This document shows positions 45,761-57,000 of a DNA stretch of 64,000 nt, in pieces. This stretch comes from Gimesia alba (lineage in GTDB: Bacteria; Planctomycetota; Planctomycetia; Planctomycetales; Planctomycetaceae): NCBI RefSeq assembly GCF_007744675.1, contig NZ_CP036269.1:4629546-4693545 (forward strand), read 5' to 3'. The notes under the pieces were generated by a model. It worked only from the letters and a program-made list of their open reading frames with translations. It did no database searches and was not told the DNA's origin. The position numbers and the translations under genes are program-made. Position 1 is the first letter of the stretch, and every line of letters starts with the position of its first letter.

Positions 45761-46780
45761 ATGAAAGACTCAAACCGAACTGTCCGCTGGGGTATCCTCG
45801 GCACAGCACGTATCGCAGAAAAAATCAGCATTGCCATTCATCAGGCTGATAATGCAGAACTGACCTGCATCGCCAGCCGTGATCCGGTGAAAGCAGCTGA
45901 CTGGTCGCAACGGCACCATGTAAAACGAAGTGTAGGCAGCTATGAAGCACTCTTGCACGATCCGGACATTGATGCAGTTTACATCCCTTTACCTCCCTCG
46001 ATGCACGGCGAATGGACGGTTCGCGCAGCCAAGGCCGGCAAACATGTTCTCTGTGAAAAACCGTTAGCTTTAAATGTGAATCAAGCCAGAGAAATGCGAC
46101 GCGTTTGTCTGGAAAATCAGGTTCAACTGATGGACGGTGTGATGTGGTACCACCATCCCCGTGCTCATGAGATACTGAAACTGATTCGCAGTGATGCACT
46201 CGGAGAACATCGCCGTTTCACTTCTTCATTTACATTCTGCTGGGACGAAGTCCCAGAAAATGATTTGCGATTACAGCGCGATCTGGGCGGTGGCTCGCTG
46301 GGTGACCTTGGCTGGTATTGTATCGGTGCCGCACTTTGGGCATTCAATGAACTTCCCCAAAAAGTGTTCGGCACCGCGCGACCTTATAATGATGTTGACT
46401 ATAATTTTTCCGGCATTATGTGGTTCACTAAAAATCGCATTGCTTCATTTGATTGCGGATTTGATGTGAGTATGCGGAAATGGTTTGAACTCGCTGGCAC
46501 GAAAGGCTCGCTGGTCTGTGATGACTTCACACGTCCCTGGGAAAATAAGAAGCCTGCCTTTTATGTTAACGACGGCTTCGGCAACGCTACCAAACACGAG
46601 ACGGAAGCCCCTTTACAGGAAACCTGTATGATCAACCATTTTTGCGACATTATTCGTTCTGGTCGGTTAGAGCAACAATGGCCTGATTTGGGAATCAACA
46701 CACAACGGGTCCTGAATGCCCTGGACTATTCTGCCCGTACAGAAACCGTGGTGAATTTAGCTGACTTCTTTCCCACATAA
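45761..46780 (+). CDS. Gfo/Idh/MocA family NAD(P)-dependent oxidoreductase
   Basis: 339 residues. An N-terminal Rossmann domain (RWGILGTARIAEKISIAI, IASRDPVKA), the family motif CEKPLALN (~101-108) with its catalytic Lys, MDGVMWYHHPR, and a C-terminal alpha/beta domain (DLGGGSLGDLGWYCIGAA). No signal peptide, so cytoplasmic. Members oxidise or reduce sugars, inositols and related cyclic polyols; substrate cannot be predicted here. The gene stands alone with no sugar genes nearby. Confidence 0.92.
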   Translation: MKDSNRTVRWGILGTARIAEKISIAIHQADNAELTCIASRDPVKAADWSQRHHVKRSVGSYEALLHDPDIDAVYIPLPPSMHGEWTVRAAKAGKHVLCEKPLALNVNQAREMRRVCLENQVQLMDGVMWYHHPRAHEILKLIRSDALGEHRRFTSSFTFCWDEVPENDLRLQRDLGGGSLGDLGWYCIGAALWAFNELPQKVFGTARPYNDVDYNFSGIMWFTKNRIASFDCGFDVSMRKWFELAGTKGSLVCDDFTRPWENKKPAFYVNDGFGNATKHETEAPLQETCMINHFCDIIRSGRLEQQWPDLGINTQRVLNALDYSARTETVVNLADFFPT

Positions 46781-46788
46781 TAGAATAC

Positions 46789-46826
46789 AAAAAAAGCACC
46801 CTCACCATTTACGATGATGAGGGTGC
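46789..46826 (-). terminator. Rho-independent terminator after the prepilin-like genes
   Basis: On the minus strand a 9-base stem (46818-46826 with 46796-46804, GCACCCTCA / TGAGGGTGC) with a 13-base loop is followed directly by seven T (46789-46795). It lies about 70 bases downstream of the minus-strand small gene and just past the stop of the plus-strand oxidoreductase gene, for which it may also pause transcription. Confidence 0.88.
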
Positions 46827-46895
46827 CTGAGGTGGAGACTCCCGCCTCGATGCAAGCCTGCTTCCTATTCGGAAACGTTGTGTGATTTTTGACTT

Positions 46896-47219
46896 TTAAT
46901 AGTTGTAGCCGCCTCGTCCTTCTCTCACAGGAGGACGATCGCAGACGATGTCGTTCTCTCCGTCACAGAAGTCAAACTGATCATGGAAATCACTGCCATA
47001 GGTGTAGCCTTTATGGCCTGAGGCACCAGCGACATAGAAACTCTGGTTAATCCGTCCGAAGGCACTGCCCACATCTTCGAGTTCCTGGTTCACGCCGTGA
47101 GCAACTTCGCTGAGTCCTACTATCATCGCCAGCACGGCAATCGTTGAGACAAGGACCAGTTCAGACGAGACGATAAATCCCGCCTCTTCATTCATCAATT
47201 GGATCAGCATGAGTTTCAT
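46896..47219 (-). CDS. Small prepilin-like (Flp-type) exported protein, copy 2
   Basis: 107 residues. Layout: short polar leader (MKLMLIQLMNEEAG), then a single hydrophobic helix starting FIVSSELVLVSTIAVLAMIV, then a polar domain with GVNQELEDVGSAF and a Cys pair (DFCDGENDIVC). This resembles class III / Flp-type prepilins, which have a Gly cleavage site, a Glu near +5 and one hydrophobic helix; here the Glu is at +6. It is a paralogue of the gene at 47363-47641, with nearly identical first 60 residues and the same leader GGAGAC 9 bases before the ATG. The C-terminus differs, with a Gly/Arg tail. No assembly genes are nearby. Pilin function is inferred. Confidence 0.75.
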   Translation of the reverse strand: MKLMLIQLMNEEAGFIVSSELVLVSTIAVLAMIVGLSEVAHGVNQELEDVGSAFGRINQSFYVAGASGHKGYTYGSDFHDQFDFCDGENDIVCDRPPVREGRGGYNY

Positions 47220-47362
47220 GTTGATGGTCTCCAGAAAGAGTTTTGGTTCATTTTTTGTTTCGGGTTAAATAAAGCCTACAGGGGTGGTGAAGCCCTGCAG
47301 GCTCTCAGCATCGGAAAGAAAGCACGTTTCGGGTAGAGGGTTGTCAGAATGTGACGCGTCGA

Positions 47363-47641
47363 TTATTGCACGTCCCACTGACCAGAGCAGAAGTCAGATT
47401 GATCGTAGAAGCTGCTGGATTCAGTACAGGCTTTGTGGCCGTGTGCGTTGCTCAGCATGTAAGACTGATCGATACAAGAGAAAGCACTGCCCACATCCTC
47501 AAGTTCCTGGTTCACGTTGTTGGCAACTTCAGAAAGTCCGACAATCATAGCCAGAACGGCGATGCTGGATATCAGCACGAGTTCTGCAGAAACAATGAAA
47601 CCGGCTTCGTCATTGATGAGTTGGTTGAGGATGTTTTTCAT
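47363..47641 (-). CDS. Small prepilin-like (Flp-type) exported protein, copy 1
   Basis: 92 residues from the ATG at 47641, chosen because GGAGAC sits 9 bases upstream and the product then aligns end to end with its neighbour; the longer open frame upstream lacks any match. Leader MKNILNQLINDEAG, helix FIVSAELVLISSIAVLAMIV, then GLSEVANNVNQELEDVGSAF, AHGHKACTESS and DQSDFCSG. Shared features with the 46896-47219 product include the DEAGFIVS cleavage region, the NQELEDVGSAF block, GHK and DFC. Probably co-transcribed with it (143 bases apart) and ended by the same terminator. It may be a minor pilin or a secreted adhesin subunit. Confidence 0.75.
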   Translation of the reverse strand: MKNILNQLINDEAGFIVSAELVLISSIAVLAMIVGLSEVANNVNQELEDVGSAFSCIDQSYMLSNAHGHKACTESSSFYDQSDFCSGQWDVQ

Positions 47642-48226
47642 AGTTGGTGTCTCCAAGTGGTGAAATATTGTTTTGCATCGAGTTAAACGTTTCAAAGTTG
47701 ATACTGGGGTGTAAAGCAAGCTGAATACCAAACGGGCCAAACCGTTAAAAAGTTTTTACAATCTGTATAAAACTATCGATGCAAATCATTATTTTGTAAG
47801 GAGATAGAAATCTTCCTTATCGGTGTTTTTTTCTGACCGGGATCGGAAGGGCTCAAAACGGTGATGAGGCGAAATCACAACACGATATCAGCCCAGACTG
47901 ATGTCTTCCTCATAACATACTTTGAAATAATGAGTTATCGAAATGATGTCGCTTCACAACATGGTGAGAAAACGCAACACGAAATTCAGAGGTCTGATCT
48001 CCGCCCGTATTTGCCTGAATAATCCCATCAATTGTCAGAGTCTGTTAAAAACAGACGAAGCGGGCCCTGCTTCGAGGTAAAAAATCAAAAAAGTCACTGA
48101 TATCCACGATTTACTTCACCTCGTACTCTTGACCTCTGCGAATAAGAAGACATAATCTCAAGCACAGGAACCACGTACCGTGACCTACGGTGATCAATTC
48201 ACTAATGAATAGGTACGTGTTGACTT
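47642..48226. other. Intergenic region between prepilin-like genes and tRNA-Gly
   Basis: About 585 bases, AT-rich near the small genes. It should carry their promoter and the tRNA promoter. No gene, strong hairpin or known RNA was recognised. Confidence 0.45.
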
Positions 48227-48298
48227 GCGGGTGTAGCTCAGTGGTAGAGCACCACGTTGCCAACGTGGCTGTCGAGGGTTCAAATCCCTTCACCCGCT
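48227..48298 (+). tRNA. tRNA-Gly (anticodon GCC)
   Basis: A full 72-base cloverleaf: acceptor GCGGGTG / CACCCGC, D-arm GCTC-AGTGGTA-GAGC, anticodon stem CCACG / CGTGG with loop TTGCCAA (anticodon GCC), five-base variable loop and T-arm with TTCAAAT. Discriminator base T, usual for bacterial tRNA-Gly. CCA is not encoded. A T-run begins at 48301, directly after the gene. Confidence 0.97.
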
Positions 48299-48336
48299 CT
48301 TTTTTTTCGCACATAGAATCTCAGGGATCTACTCCA

Positions 48337-48366
48337 GCCCCCATCATTATTCATGAGGGGCTTTTT
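48337..48366 (+). terminator. Hairpin plus T-run after tRNA-Gly
   Basis: GCCCC (48337-48341) pairs with GGGGC (48357-48361), followed by TTTTT. This is a short but typical terminator, between the tRNA and the trigger factor gene. Confidence 0.65.
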
Positions 48367-48493
48367 ATACTTTAAGTAGTATCACATAAAAGCAGCGTCG
48401 CAGTATAATACTGCCGCCCTCAGATTGAGTGCCGAACTTTGGTAATGCCCCCACAGCTGTTTTCTACACATAAGTAAAGAAAAGGATTGGACC

Positions 48494-49966
48494 GTGTCTG
48501 ACGAACTCGCCACAACTGATGCCACCGCTGAAGAAACTGTCTCTGCGGATAGCGAGTACAAAATGTCCGTGACCGCCAAAATTGATGAGGTTGGTCCCTG
48601 TAAAAAACATGTCACTGTCACTGTTCCTCGCGCAGACATTGACCATTTCTATTCTGAATCCGTTTCAGAATTAGGAGGCCAGGCAACGGTTCCTGGTTTT
48701 CGCGTGGGCCATGTGCCCAAGAAGTTGATCGAAAAACGCTTTCGTCAGGAACTGACCGATCAGGTCAAACAACGGGTTTTAATGGAAAGCCTGGAGCTGA
48801 TTGCAGAAGACAACGATCTCGACCCGATCAATGAGCCAACAATCGATGTGGAAAGCCTGGAAATCCCCGAAGAGGGCGAATTCCAGTTCGAATTTGAAGT
48901 TGAAGTTCGCCCCGATTTCAAATTGCCGGAATATAAAGGCCTGAAATTAGAACGTCCTGTTCGCGAAATTGGAGATAAGGACGTTGATGAATACCTGAAC
49001 CGCTTCCTGAACCAATATGGTGAAATGGAAGAACGCAAAGAGGCAGCGGAAACAGAAGACTACCTGGAAGTCTCGATTAAATTCGAACACGATGGCAAAC
49101 CGCTCAGCGAAGTCAATGAGTTGGTTGTCCCACTGCGACCTGTCTTGCGTCTGCAGGATGCGGAAATCAAAGATTTCGGCAAGTTGATGGCCGGAGTCAA
49201 AACAGGCGATACCCGCGATACGGAGATCGAAGTCTCTGAAGAGGCAGAGCAGATCGAAATGCGGGGCGAAAAAGTCAAAGCCACATTCACTGTGAAAAGT
49301 GTAAAATTCATCAAGGTCCCTGAGATCAACGAAGAGCTTCTTGAAAGAATCGGTGCTGAATCTGAAGAAGAGCTGCGAGAAGAAGTCAAAAACATTCTCG
49401 AACGTCAGGTGACCTACGAGCAACGCCAGACGACTCGATCACAGGTTCTGGACAAAATCACCGAATCTGCAGACTGGGATCTGCCTGAGTCCTTAGTGAC
49501 TAAGCAGGTTGAAAACGCGTTGCGTCGTGAAATCCTCGAAATGCAGCAAGCTGGTTTTTCCCGCCAGGATATCCAGGCTCGTGAAAACGAACTGCGTCAG
49601 CAGGCCATTTCCTCAACACGCAAAGCATTGAAAGAGCATTTCGTGCTGGATAAAATTGCGACAACAGAAAACCTGGAAGTTCAGCCCCAGGAAATCGACA
49701 TGGAAATTTACTATATGGCAATGCAGCAAGGGGAAAGCCCACGCCGCGTTCGTGCCCGTATGGTTAAGTCCGGTATGATCGAAAATCTGGAAGCACAGCT
49801 GCGTGAACGGAAAGCCGTCGATGTCATTCTGGAAAAAGCAGAATACACCGAAACGGAAATGGAGAAACCAAAAGAAAATCAGGTTTCCGCAGTGGCCCGG
49901 TCTGTCTGTTCTACATTCGCTGCAGCAGCCAGCGAAGAGGAAGAAGCCGGAGCAGACGAAGAATAA
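48494..49966 (+). CDS. tig: Trigger factor (ribosome-associated chaperone)
   Basis: 490 residues from a GTG at 48494 preceded by AAAGGA. An ATG at 48563 (MSVTAKIDEVGPCKK) is where most trigger factors begin, so the 23-residue acidic extension may or may not be translated. The ribosome-binding domain has GFRVGHVPKKLIEKRF, the docking signature. A divergent FKBP-like domain (~150-265) and the helical C-terminal chaperone arms (~270-450) follow, then a low-complexity acidic tail (ASEEEEAGADEE). It binds nascent chains at the ribosome exit. Unlike in many bacteria, clpP and clpX do not follow. A terminator lies 38 bases after the stop. Confidence 0.95.
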   Translation: MSDELATTDATAEETVSADSEYKMSVTAKIDEVGPCKKHVTVTVPRADIDHFYSESVSELGGQATVPGFRVGHVPKKLIEKRFRQELTDQVKQRVLMESLELIAEDNDLDPINEPTIDVESLEIPEEGEFQFEFEVEVRPDFKLPEYKGLKLERPVREIGDKDVDEYLNRFLNQYGEMEERKEAAETEDYLEVSIKFEHDGKPLSEVNELVVPLRPVLRLQDAEIKDFGKLMAGVKTGDTRDTEIEVSEEAEQIEMRGEKVKATFTVKSVKFIKVPEINEELLERIGAESEEELREEVKNILERQVTYEQRQTTRSQVLDKITESADWDLPESLVTKQVENALRREILEMQQAGFSRQDIQARENELRQQAISSTRKALKEHFVLDKIATTENLEVQPQEIDMEIYYMAMQQGESPRRVRARMVKSGMIENLEAQLRERKAVDVILEKAEYTETEMEKPKENQVSAVARSVCSTFAAAASEEEEAGADEE

Positions 49967-50004
49967 GTCTCACACATTCTTTGTCCATGTAGACTCAATC
50001 GCGA

Positions 50005-50036
50005 AAGCGGCGCTGTTGATACAGTGCCGCTTTTTT
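50005..50036 (+). terminator. Rho-independent terminator after tig
   Basis: AAGCGGC-G-CTGT (50005-50016) pairs with ACAG-T-GCCGCTT (50021-50032), with one G-T pair and a 4-base loop, followed by further T to 50036. Confidence 0.9.
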
Positions 50037-50097
50037 AATGCTCTCGAATCTCTCAACTGACATTCTGCACGATGCTTCAACCTGCTAAACTCAGTTT

Positions 50098-50907
50098 ATG
50101 AATGATTTAGAGGTCGTTGACAATTCGTGTTCGCATCGTCCCGTGATTATGCTGGGCGCCAGCAATCTAACGCGCGACTTCCCACTGATTCTGCGGCTGT
50201 TGCAAACTTCAATGGACTCCCCGGCGGACATCTTCACCGCGATGGGTCACGGCCGCTCATATGGCACATGGAGCCGCCTCATCCATCGAGCACTGCCTGG
50301 AATAACCAAATGTGAACTCTGGGACGCGCTCCCGAAACAGAATGCTGAAAGCCATCAGCCTTTGGCGCTCTTAACTGATATTGGCAATGATCTGATATAC
50401 GGTCAATCAACGGAGACCATCTTTCGCTGGGTCCAGGACTGCGTCAGACAACTCCAGATTATCGATGCCCGAATCATTATCACCCTGCTTCCAGAGGAGA
50501 GTCTTGCACGCCTTTCAAACATCCGCTTTGAATTAACACGTCGGATGTTTTTTCCCAAAAACCCGGCCTCTCTGACTGACCTGATCCAGAAAGTGCAACA
50601 TCTGAATCAACAACTGTTAGAGTTCGCTGATTCCAATCAGTTACAGATTGTCGAAGCCTCACGAGACTGGTATGGATTTGACCCGATTCACTACCGTTAC
50701 TCGCAAAGAGCCGCACTCTGGAAATCGATTCTGGCGAACTGGGACATCCCCATCCTGGAACAGAGTCCAGCAAAACAACGCTGGTACGATACGTTTTACT
50801 CCGTATTCCACCTCAAGCCTGCCTTGAAGCGACAGTGGGGTAAATTACAACACGCAGCACAACCAACGCAAATTCTGCCTGATGGTACCCGAATTTTGAT
50901 GTATTAA
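50098..50907 (+). CDS. SGNH-hydrolase-like protein
   Basis: 269 residues, no signal peptide. Three blocks of the SGNH/GDSL fold can be seen in order: VIMLGASNLTRDF (block I, Ser in GASN), TDIGNDLIYG (block III, GND) and WYGFDPIHYRYSQ (block V, DxxH), with a Gly-rich AMGHGRSYG segment between as block II. The candidate triad is Ser from GASN with Asp and His from DPIH. Family members are esterases, lipases or acyltransferases. The substrate is unknown and overall similarity is weak. It follows tig after its terminator and precedes the giant membrane protein by 166 bases. Confidence 0.65.
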   Translation: MNDLEVVDNSCSHRPVIMLGASNLTRDFPLILRLLQTSMDSPADIFTAMGHGRSYGTWSRLIHRALPGITKCELWDALPKQNAESHQPLALLTDIGNDLIYGQSTETIFRWVQDCVRQLQIIDARIIITLLPEESLARLSNIRFELTRRMFFPKNPASLTDLIQKVQHLNQQLLEFADSNQLQIVEASRDWYGFDPIHYRYSQRAALWKSILANWDIPILEQSPAKQRWYDTFYSVFHLKPALKRQWGKLQHAAQPTQILPDGTRILMY

Positions 50908-51073
50908 ACGATATTTGTACTAATCCCTTACTACTTTTAAGTTTACACCATCTCCTTTTCTATATTTCATGCTAAATGCTGGTTAGTGAGTGATATATTG
51001 GTAAAGGCGACGCCTTAATAAAAGAGTCTTAGATTTGATGCATTCTTGATCCATTACTACAGGAACCTGCAGC

Positions 51074-54000
51074 ATGGAGATCCTCGTTTTTTTTATCGCC
51101 ATGACGATATTTGCCTCTATCTGCCATGGTTTGTGGGTCATTGGATCTCTGTTCAAACGAATATTTTCCAGTGGGAACCCGATTCCCCAAAAGCCCCTCG
51201 TCGCTTCAGAAAACGAATCCGATCAAGACCGTTTGACCGCTCAGCGTTATCTCAGACGTCTCTACTACAAAGGGAAAATTCCTGAGCAGGAGTTCCAAAC
51301 GATTCTCAAATACACTGAGAAGGAAACCAAGCAACCATCACCCCAACCCGCTCCAAAAACAACTCAGCCAACAAGTCAACTCGAGTCCACAACTCCTCCG
51401 AAACCGGTTCCCCTCCCCACAGCGAACTTGGAAGAGAGCGCTATTTTAGAAGTCGAAGACTTTCTGGACGAGGATGACTTTCTCGATGAACCTACGGATA
51501 AGAAACCCACTGCAACACCGAAAGCGATCCGCCCCAAAAAACATGCTCTCCCTCAAACAGAGCCCGTCGAGAAACGCGCCTTCGGTTCCATCCTGAATGC
51601 TTTCATGGAAGAGAAAAATATTCGCTGGGGAGAATTGATCAGTGGACTTTTGATTGTCGGCAGTGCGATCGGCCTGGTGGTCAGCCTGTGGTCGACACTG
51701 AAAAATCAAATCCCTTATCTGCCGGCTCTGCTGTTCCTGTTAGCAACCGCTGCCATTCATGGTGCGGGACTTTATACCTTCAAACGCTGGAAGCTGGAAT
51801 CAACGAGCCGCGGACTCCTGCTCATCACCGTACTGCTGGTTCCACTCAACTTTCTGGCAGCCATCCGACTCTCCGATCATCGACCGGTCACTGATCCCCT
51901 ATTTATACTCGCCCTGAGTATTGGTTTTGCTGCATTTAGCTGGATGGTCCTATCTGCCAGTCGGATTCTAGTCAGCTTTGGGCGCTGGCAGCTACTGATC
52001 GCTGTACTCGGTTCGTCGGCAGGTCAAATCATCATCTCACGCATGTCGATTTCCGAACCAATCCTACTACGAACAAATCTGCTTGCTGCGTTACCCGTCG
52101 GCTGCTTCATTGTCGCGTTGGCAAGTATCCTGAAACACACTTTTCGCTGGAAAGAAATCTCCGATGCGCTGGCCCGCGAACTGGTCACTCTCGGCGGGCT
52201 CTCTCTCTTCGCTGTTCTGGCACCCTGCTGGCTCTTAGTCTGGAATTCGTCCAGCCGACTGGAAACATTTGCCTGCCTGACCCCCTTGGTCAGTATCATG
52301 GAAATCCTGTTGCTGGGCATGGGACTGGTATTACACCACAGAAAAGAGAATGACGACGCACCGCACTGGTCACTGGCCGGCTCTTCGATCGCCGTCTTTT
52401 CTGCCTTGATGATGCTGATGAATTTCGCCATCTCCTGGCCACGCGTGGATATCATGCTTGTGCTTGGCATCGTAAATGCTATCAGCCTGACATTACTGGC
52501 CATCTACGGTCGCTTCGCCGTTTGTCATATACCGGCTCTGATTTCTGCCGCGATCGCCGGTTTACTTGGCTTCCATGTCCTGACAGATACGATTGCATTA
52601 CAGGGAACCTCACAGCGAATGCTGATCGAAGCCCTGCTGCTCGGGCGAAGTGCCATCGTGTTGATTTCATTTGCGATTCTGACCTCCCTCGCAGCCGTCT
52701 GGTTGAAACGAACCAGCAAAATAGAAACGGCCCGATATTACCTTTCTGCAGCAGGCTGTTTTTCCATCGGTTCAAGTCTGATTGCCGTTTATGCGGGCTA
52801 TTTCACCCGCACCGATGACATCTGGTGCACGCTGGCTCTGCTGATCAATGCCATCACGTTTCTGTTCGCCAACTGGCAAATCCGCAAGCAGGTTCTCTCG
52901 GGAGTGGCATCAGCACTGTTGTTTCTGGCGTTACAACATGCACTCTGTATTGACACACCGCTTCGAAACTGGCTTTCCGACCGGGAACTCTTGCCGGACG
53001 CTCCCTTTGTCTGGGGCTGCCTGATTCATGCGACCAGCGGGCTGCTGTTCTTGATCGGTCTGGATTTCTGGTCTCGCTCCCGAACTCAGCTGACACAGCC
53101 CTGGTCACTGCGTCCATTAAAAGGGAATTCGTTTACCACGCCGATTGGATTCGGTTCGATTATTACCTCATCCCTGCTTGTCCCCTATGTGCTTCTGCAA
53201 ACCATGTCCGCGGAAATGCATGCATTCTATGCTTTCTGGATCATGCTGATCTGGATCACAGTCGCTTTGATTCAACGTTCAGACATCTGGTTTCTGTTTG
53301 CACAATGCGCGGGAACCGTCGGCACACTGTATACCGCGACCGCTGTAGGAGAACATTATGGACTGTGGTCAGACGCCGGACGCGCGACACCGCGTTACTG
53401 GCTGTTCCACATCGTGGCGATCGCGATCTGGGTTTTATTGGGATCAGCAATTCACTCCAAAAAATACTCCCGAAATATGCTCGGTGCATTATCCCGGACT
53501 TCCCGCTGGAATCTACAGCCGGTGCTCTTGGCTGGTTCGATGATTGCAACAGGAATGGTTCTCTTTTTGTCGATCATCCCCGCCATTGCGACCGATTTTG
53601 AGCTGGCGTTCAAGATCCAAAAAATCCACCAATACGCAGCGCCACTCATGCTGGGGTTATTTCTCTACACTCTCTGTACTACGATCATCGCATTGACGAA
53701 ACCGCGCGAGTCGGGCGTCGGAACACAGGTGGGGTTGATCCTGAGCCTGGTCCTGCTCGTCGCGGCATTCAGTTTACAGAATTTGCATATTTCTTTAGCA
53801 ACCATTGGATTTCCGGTCACGCATGCCAAAGATGCCTTTGGGATCTGGAGTTGGCTTTGCCTCGGTTTATTGAGCGTTGCCTGCCTCCCTTATCTCAATA
53901 GCAAATTCCAGAAGTTGACGACGCAGGGCTTGCTGTTTGTGACCTATCTGATTCCGTTTTTGATTGCCGGTTATTTTATAGAACAACATCACACCGCCGA

Positions 54001-57000
54001 TGCCTTGCGCTGGGGACTGGGTGTATATGCTCTGTCCATGACGCTATTGATTCTGAAATCAGAATCGCTAATCGACTATTTACGTTCACAACAAATTCGC
54101 CTGAGGTATTTGCCGAAACTCTTCGAAGATAAACCGACGTGGCGCAACCTGAGCATACTGGGTGCCAGTCTGCCGCTACTGGTACTTACCCTCTATCAGG
54201 TCTTCGGTTCCTGGCTGGAAATCTCTGTCCCGCTGGAAGCAGGAGCAATTTCTGGCTTGGGGATGCCCTTACTGACATTCAGCGTCCCCATTCTGATGCT
54301 GGTTCTCGCATCTGTATTGTATGCGATTCACTTTCGGTCAGCCGGTTGGATGCTGATCGGATCACACTTACTGGCAGCAGTTGCGATCACTGGCACGATC
54401 TTGACATTTTCAGAACCTCCGACTGAGTTCCGGATCGATGATTTTCTGCAAATTTCCATCTACACCGGACTCGCTTTGGCTGGCTATGGACTGTTCTGGC
54501 TGGCAATCGAATCCAGAATCAATCGGAATTATCAGGAACATCAAAGCCTGTCCCCAGTTGAATGGCCTTTAATCCGCGTCCACCTGGTAACACTGCTCAG
54601 TCTGGTAGCCGCTCCGTATTTCCTTCCGTTTATCATGAATCTGAATCACCCCACACACAACTGGGGGACACACTTCCCGCAAATTCCGTTCATCTCGTTG
54701 ATCTCCCTTTTCATGGCAGCAACCTGCATCCATGTTTTTGCACGGCATTATTTCAGTAGTCTTACAACAAACGGACTCAGTTGTCTCAGTCTGGCGTTGA
54801 TCGGCTTCACTACAGTTTCGCTCTGGCACGATTCGGAAAGGACCGCCTGGCAGATCAACCTGATCATGGAAATTGGCGTACTTCTAGTAGGTCTGTTCCA
54901 TACAACCCGATTTGTCATGACCTACCGCCCTCCCGGTGCCAACCTGGATGAGCAACCAACTGCGTTCCGGCATCTTAACTGGACTCAATTGATCTGCCTG
55001 ACTCTGTTTGCGTTTGCCTTTCGGGGTGCCTGGTCTGATGCATATCGCCCCTACCCCGCTCTGATGATCGCATCTGCGGGGACACTGCTCTATTTCACAC
55101 TGGGGATCTGCTTGAGAAAACAAATCCTCGCGTATGCCTCACTGATCACCGCGTTACTGGGAACCTTGTTTGTGTTCACGTCACACTGGCTTGATGCGGG
55201 AGTTGATGTCACATCGCAAGGCTGGATGGATCTCTTGAAGTGGTCGATCACAACAGCTGCCGGTGTCTCAGGGTGCTGGTTAATCGTTGATCTGTATCGA
55301 CAACGTTTTCTTTCTGATGACAACACCACAACTGAATCGCCCGCATTTCAGCAGATTCTGGCCCGGATACTGACTTGCCTTGTCTTATTTTATACTCTGC
55401 TGATTACCGTCTCTCGCACGGTACTAATTTCGACGGACGTTCCCCTGATTCGAGACCCCGCAGGCTGGACCGCTTTATTCGCGGTGTCTCTCCTGTTAAT
55501 CGGACTGATCTGGGATCGGAAAAGTCGATACTGCCTGCCAGCACTGTTTACCATGGGCATCTGTCTGATTTCCACATACCTTAGCGACGAAACCCAATTA
55601 CGCCGACTTGCACAGCATTCGGGACTGGCACTCTCCGGTTATGCATTTCTGCTCAGCATCTTGTGGAGCCTGCGAAATCTGATCAGCCAGAAATTTTCAC
55701 GGCTCGCGATTCCTAATTTTGAAGCATTCCGAAATCAAACGCGAAGCTGGCTCCCCCCTGCGGTGACTCTGCTTGCCGTTTATACCATGCTGGCGTTATT
55801 ACATAGCGTACTGCGATTTGAAGTGCAGGCTCAGCGGTGGTGGTCCGTCTTAGGAACTGCGCTCACCTGCCTGACTTTTTATGGTATGAGCACGCACTCC
55901 GATCTCTCAGAGAAGTTTAAAAAACGTGCGATTCTGGCGGGCGGTCTGGCTGGCATCTATTACGGTTGGGCACTGCTCCCCGCTAAGGGAAACTTTTACT
56001 TTCTCGACCATTTAATTCGCTTTCTGGAAGCTGTCTCAATCCTGAGTCTTCTGACCACGCTGGTTTTGGTCAAATGGCCGGCACTGAAACAGGACTGGTC
56101 AGAAGCATTGAGAAAAAGTTCGCGTACTTTTCTGATCGCAGCCGGTGTTTCATTGCTGGGGATTCTGATTTCGGAAACCGGGTTCCAAATCGCTGGAATT
56201 CCGCTGGTGATCTCCAAAGCCCGGATTGCCGTCGTTTCAGCAGCTCTGGTTTTACTCTCTGCCGCGTTGATCCTGATGGCGGCTGTCCCGAAATACGATC
56301 CGTTTCAACTCACACTCAAACGGCGAATGTTATATGTCTATGCCTCTGAAATTGTGCTGGCTCTGCTGTTCCTGCACATCTACCTCACCATGCCGGAACT
56401 GTTCCGGGGGTATCTCTTACCATACTGGCCTTACATTGTGATCGCGATCGCATTTACCGGGGCCGGCGTGGGCGAATTCTTCGAACGCATCGGACTGAAC
56501 GTGCTGTCTGAACCACTACAGCGAACCGGCACGTTTTTACCATTACTGCCGGCACTCAGTTTCTGGATTCATGCAGCTTCGAGGCAGGCGTCCCCCGTTG
56601 TCGGCGACTATTCCATGATCCTGCTATTGATCAGCCTGGTGTATGTAGTGATGAGTTTATGGAGAAAGTCGTTTGTCTATACCACGCTGGCAGCGCTGGC
56701 TGGCAATGGTGCGTTGTGGGCTTTCTGGGCAGAACAGGGGCAGTTCTTCACGCAACACCCTCAACTCTGGCTGATCCCCCCTGCCTTGTCTGTGCTGATT
56801 GCCACGCATTTGAATCGTGAGAAACTCAGCGCCACGCAGCTGACGGCGATCCGCTATTTTTCGACGATCTCGATTTATGTCAGCTCTACCGGCGACATGT
56901 TTATCGCCGGCGTTGCTGAAAACTTGTGGCTGCCGGTCATCCTGTGCGGACTCTCCGTGCTGGGCATGTTCGCCGGAATGATGTTCCGGGTCCGTGCCTT

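Noticed and set aside
48111..48314. Minus-strand frame of 67 codons over tRNA-Gly
   Set aside because: Antisense to a certain tRNA; peptides of this kind (KGFEPSTATLATWC-like) are well-known spurious translations of tRNA genes.
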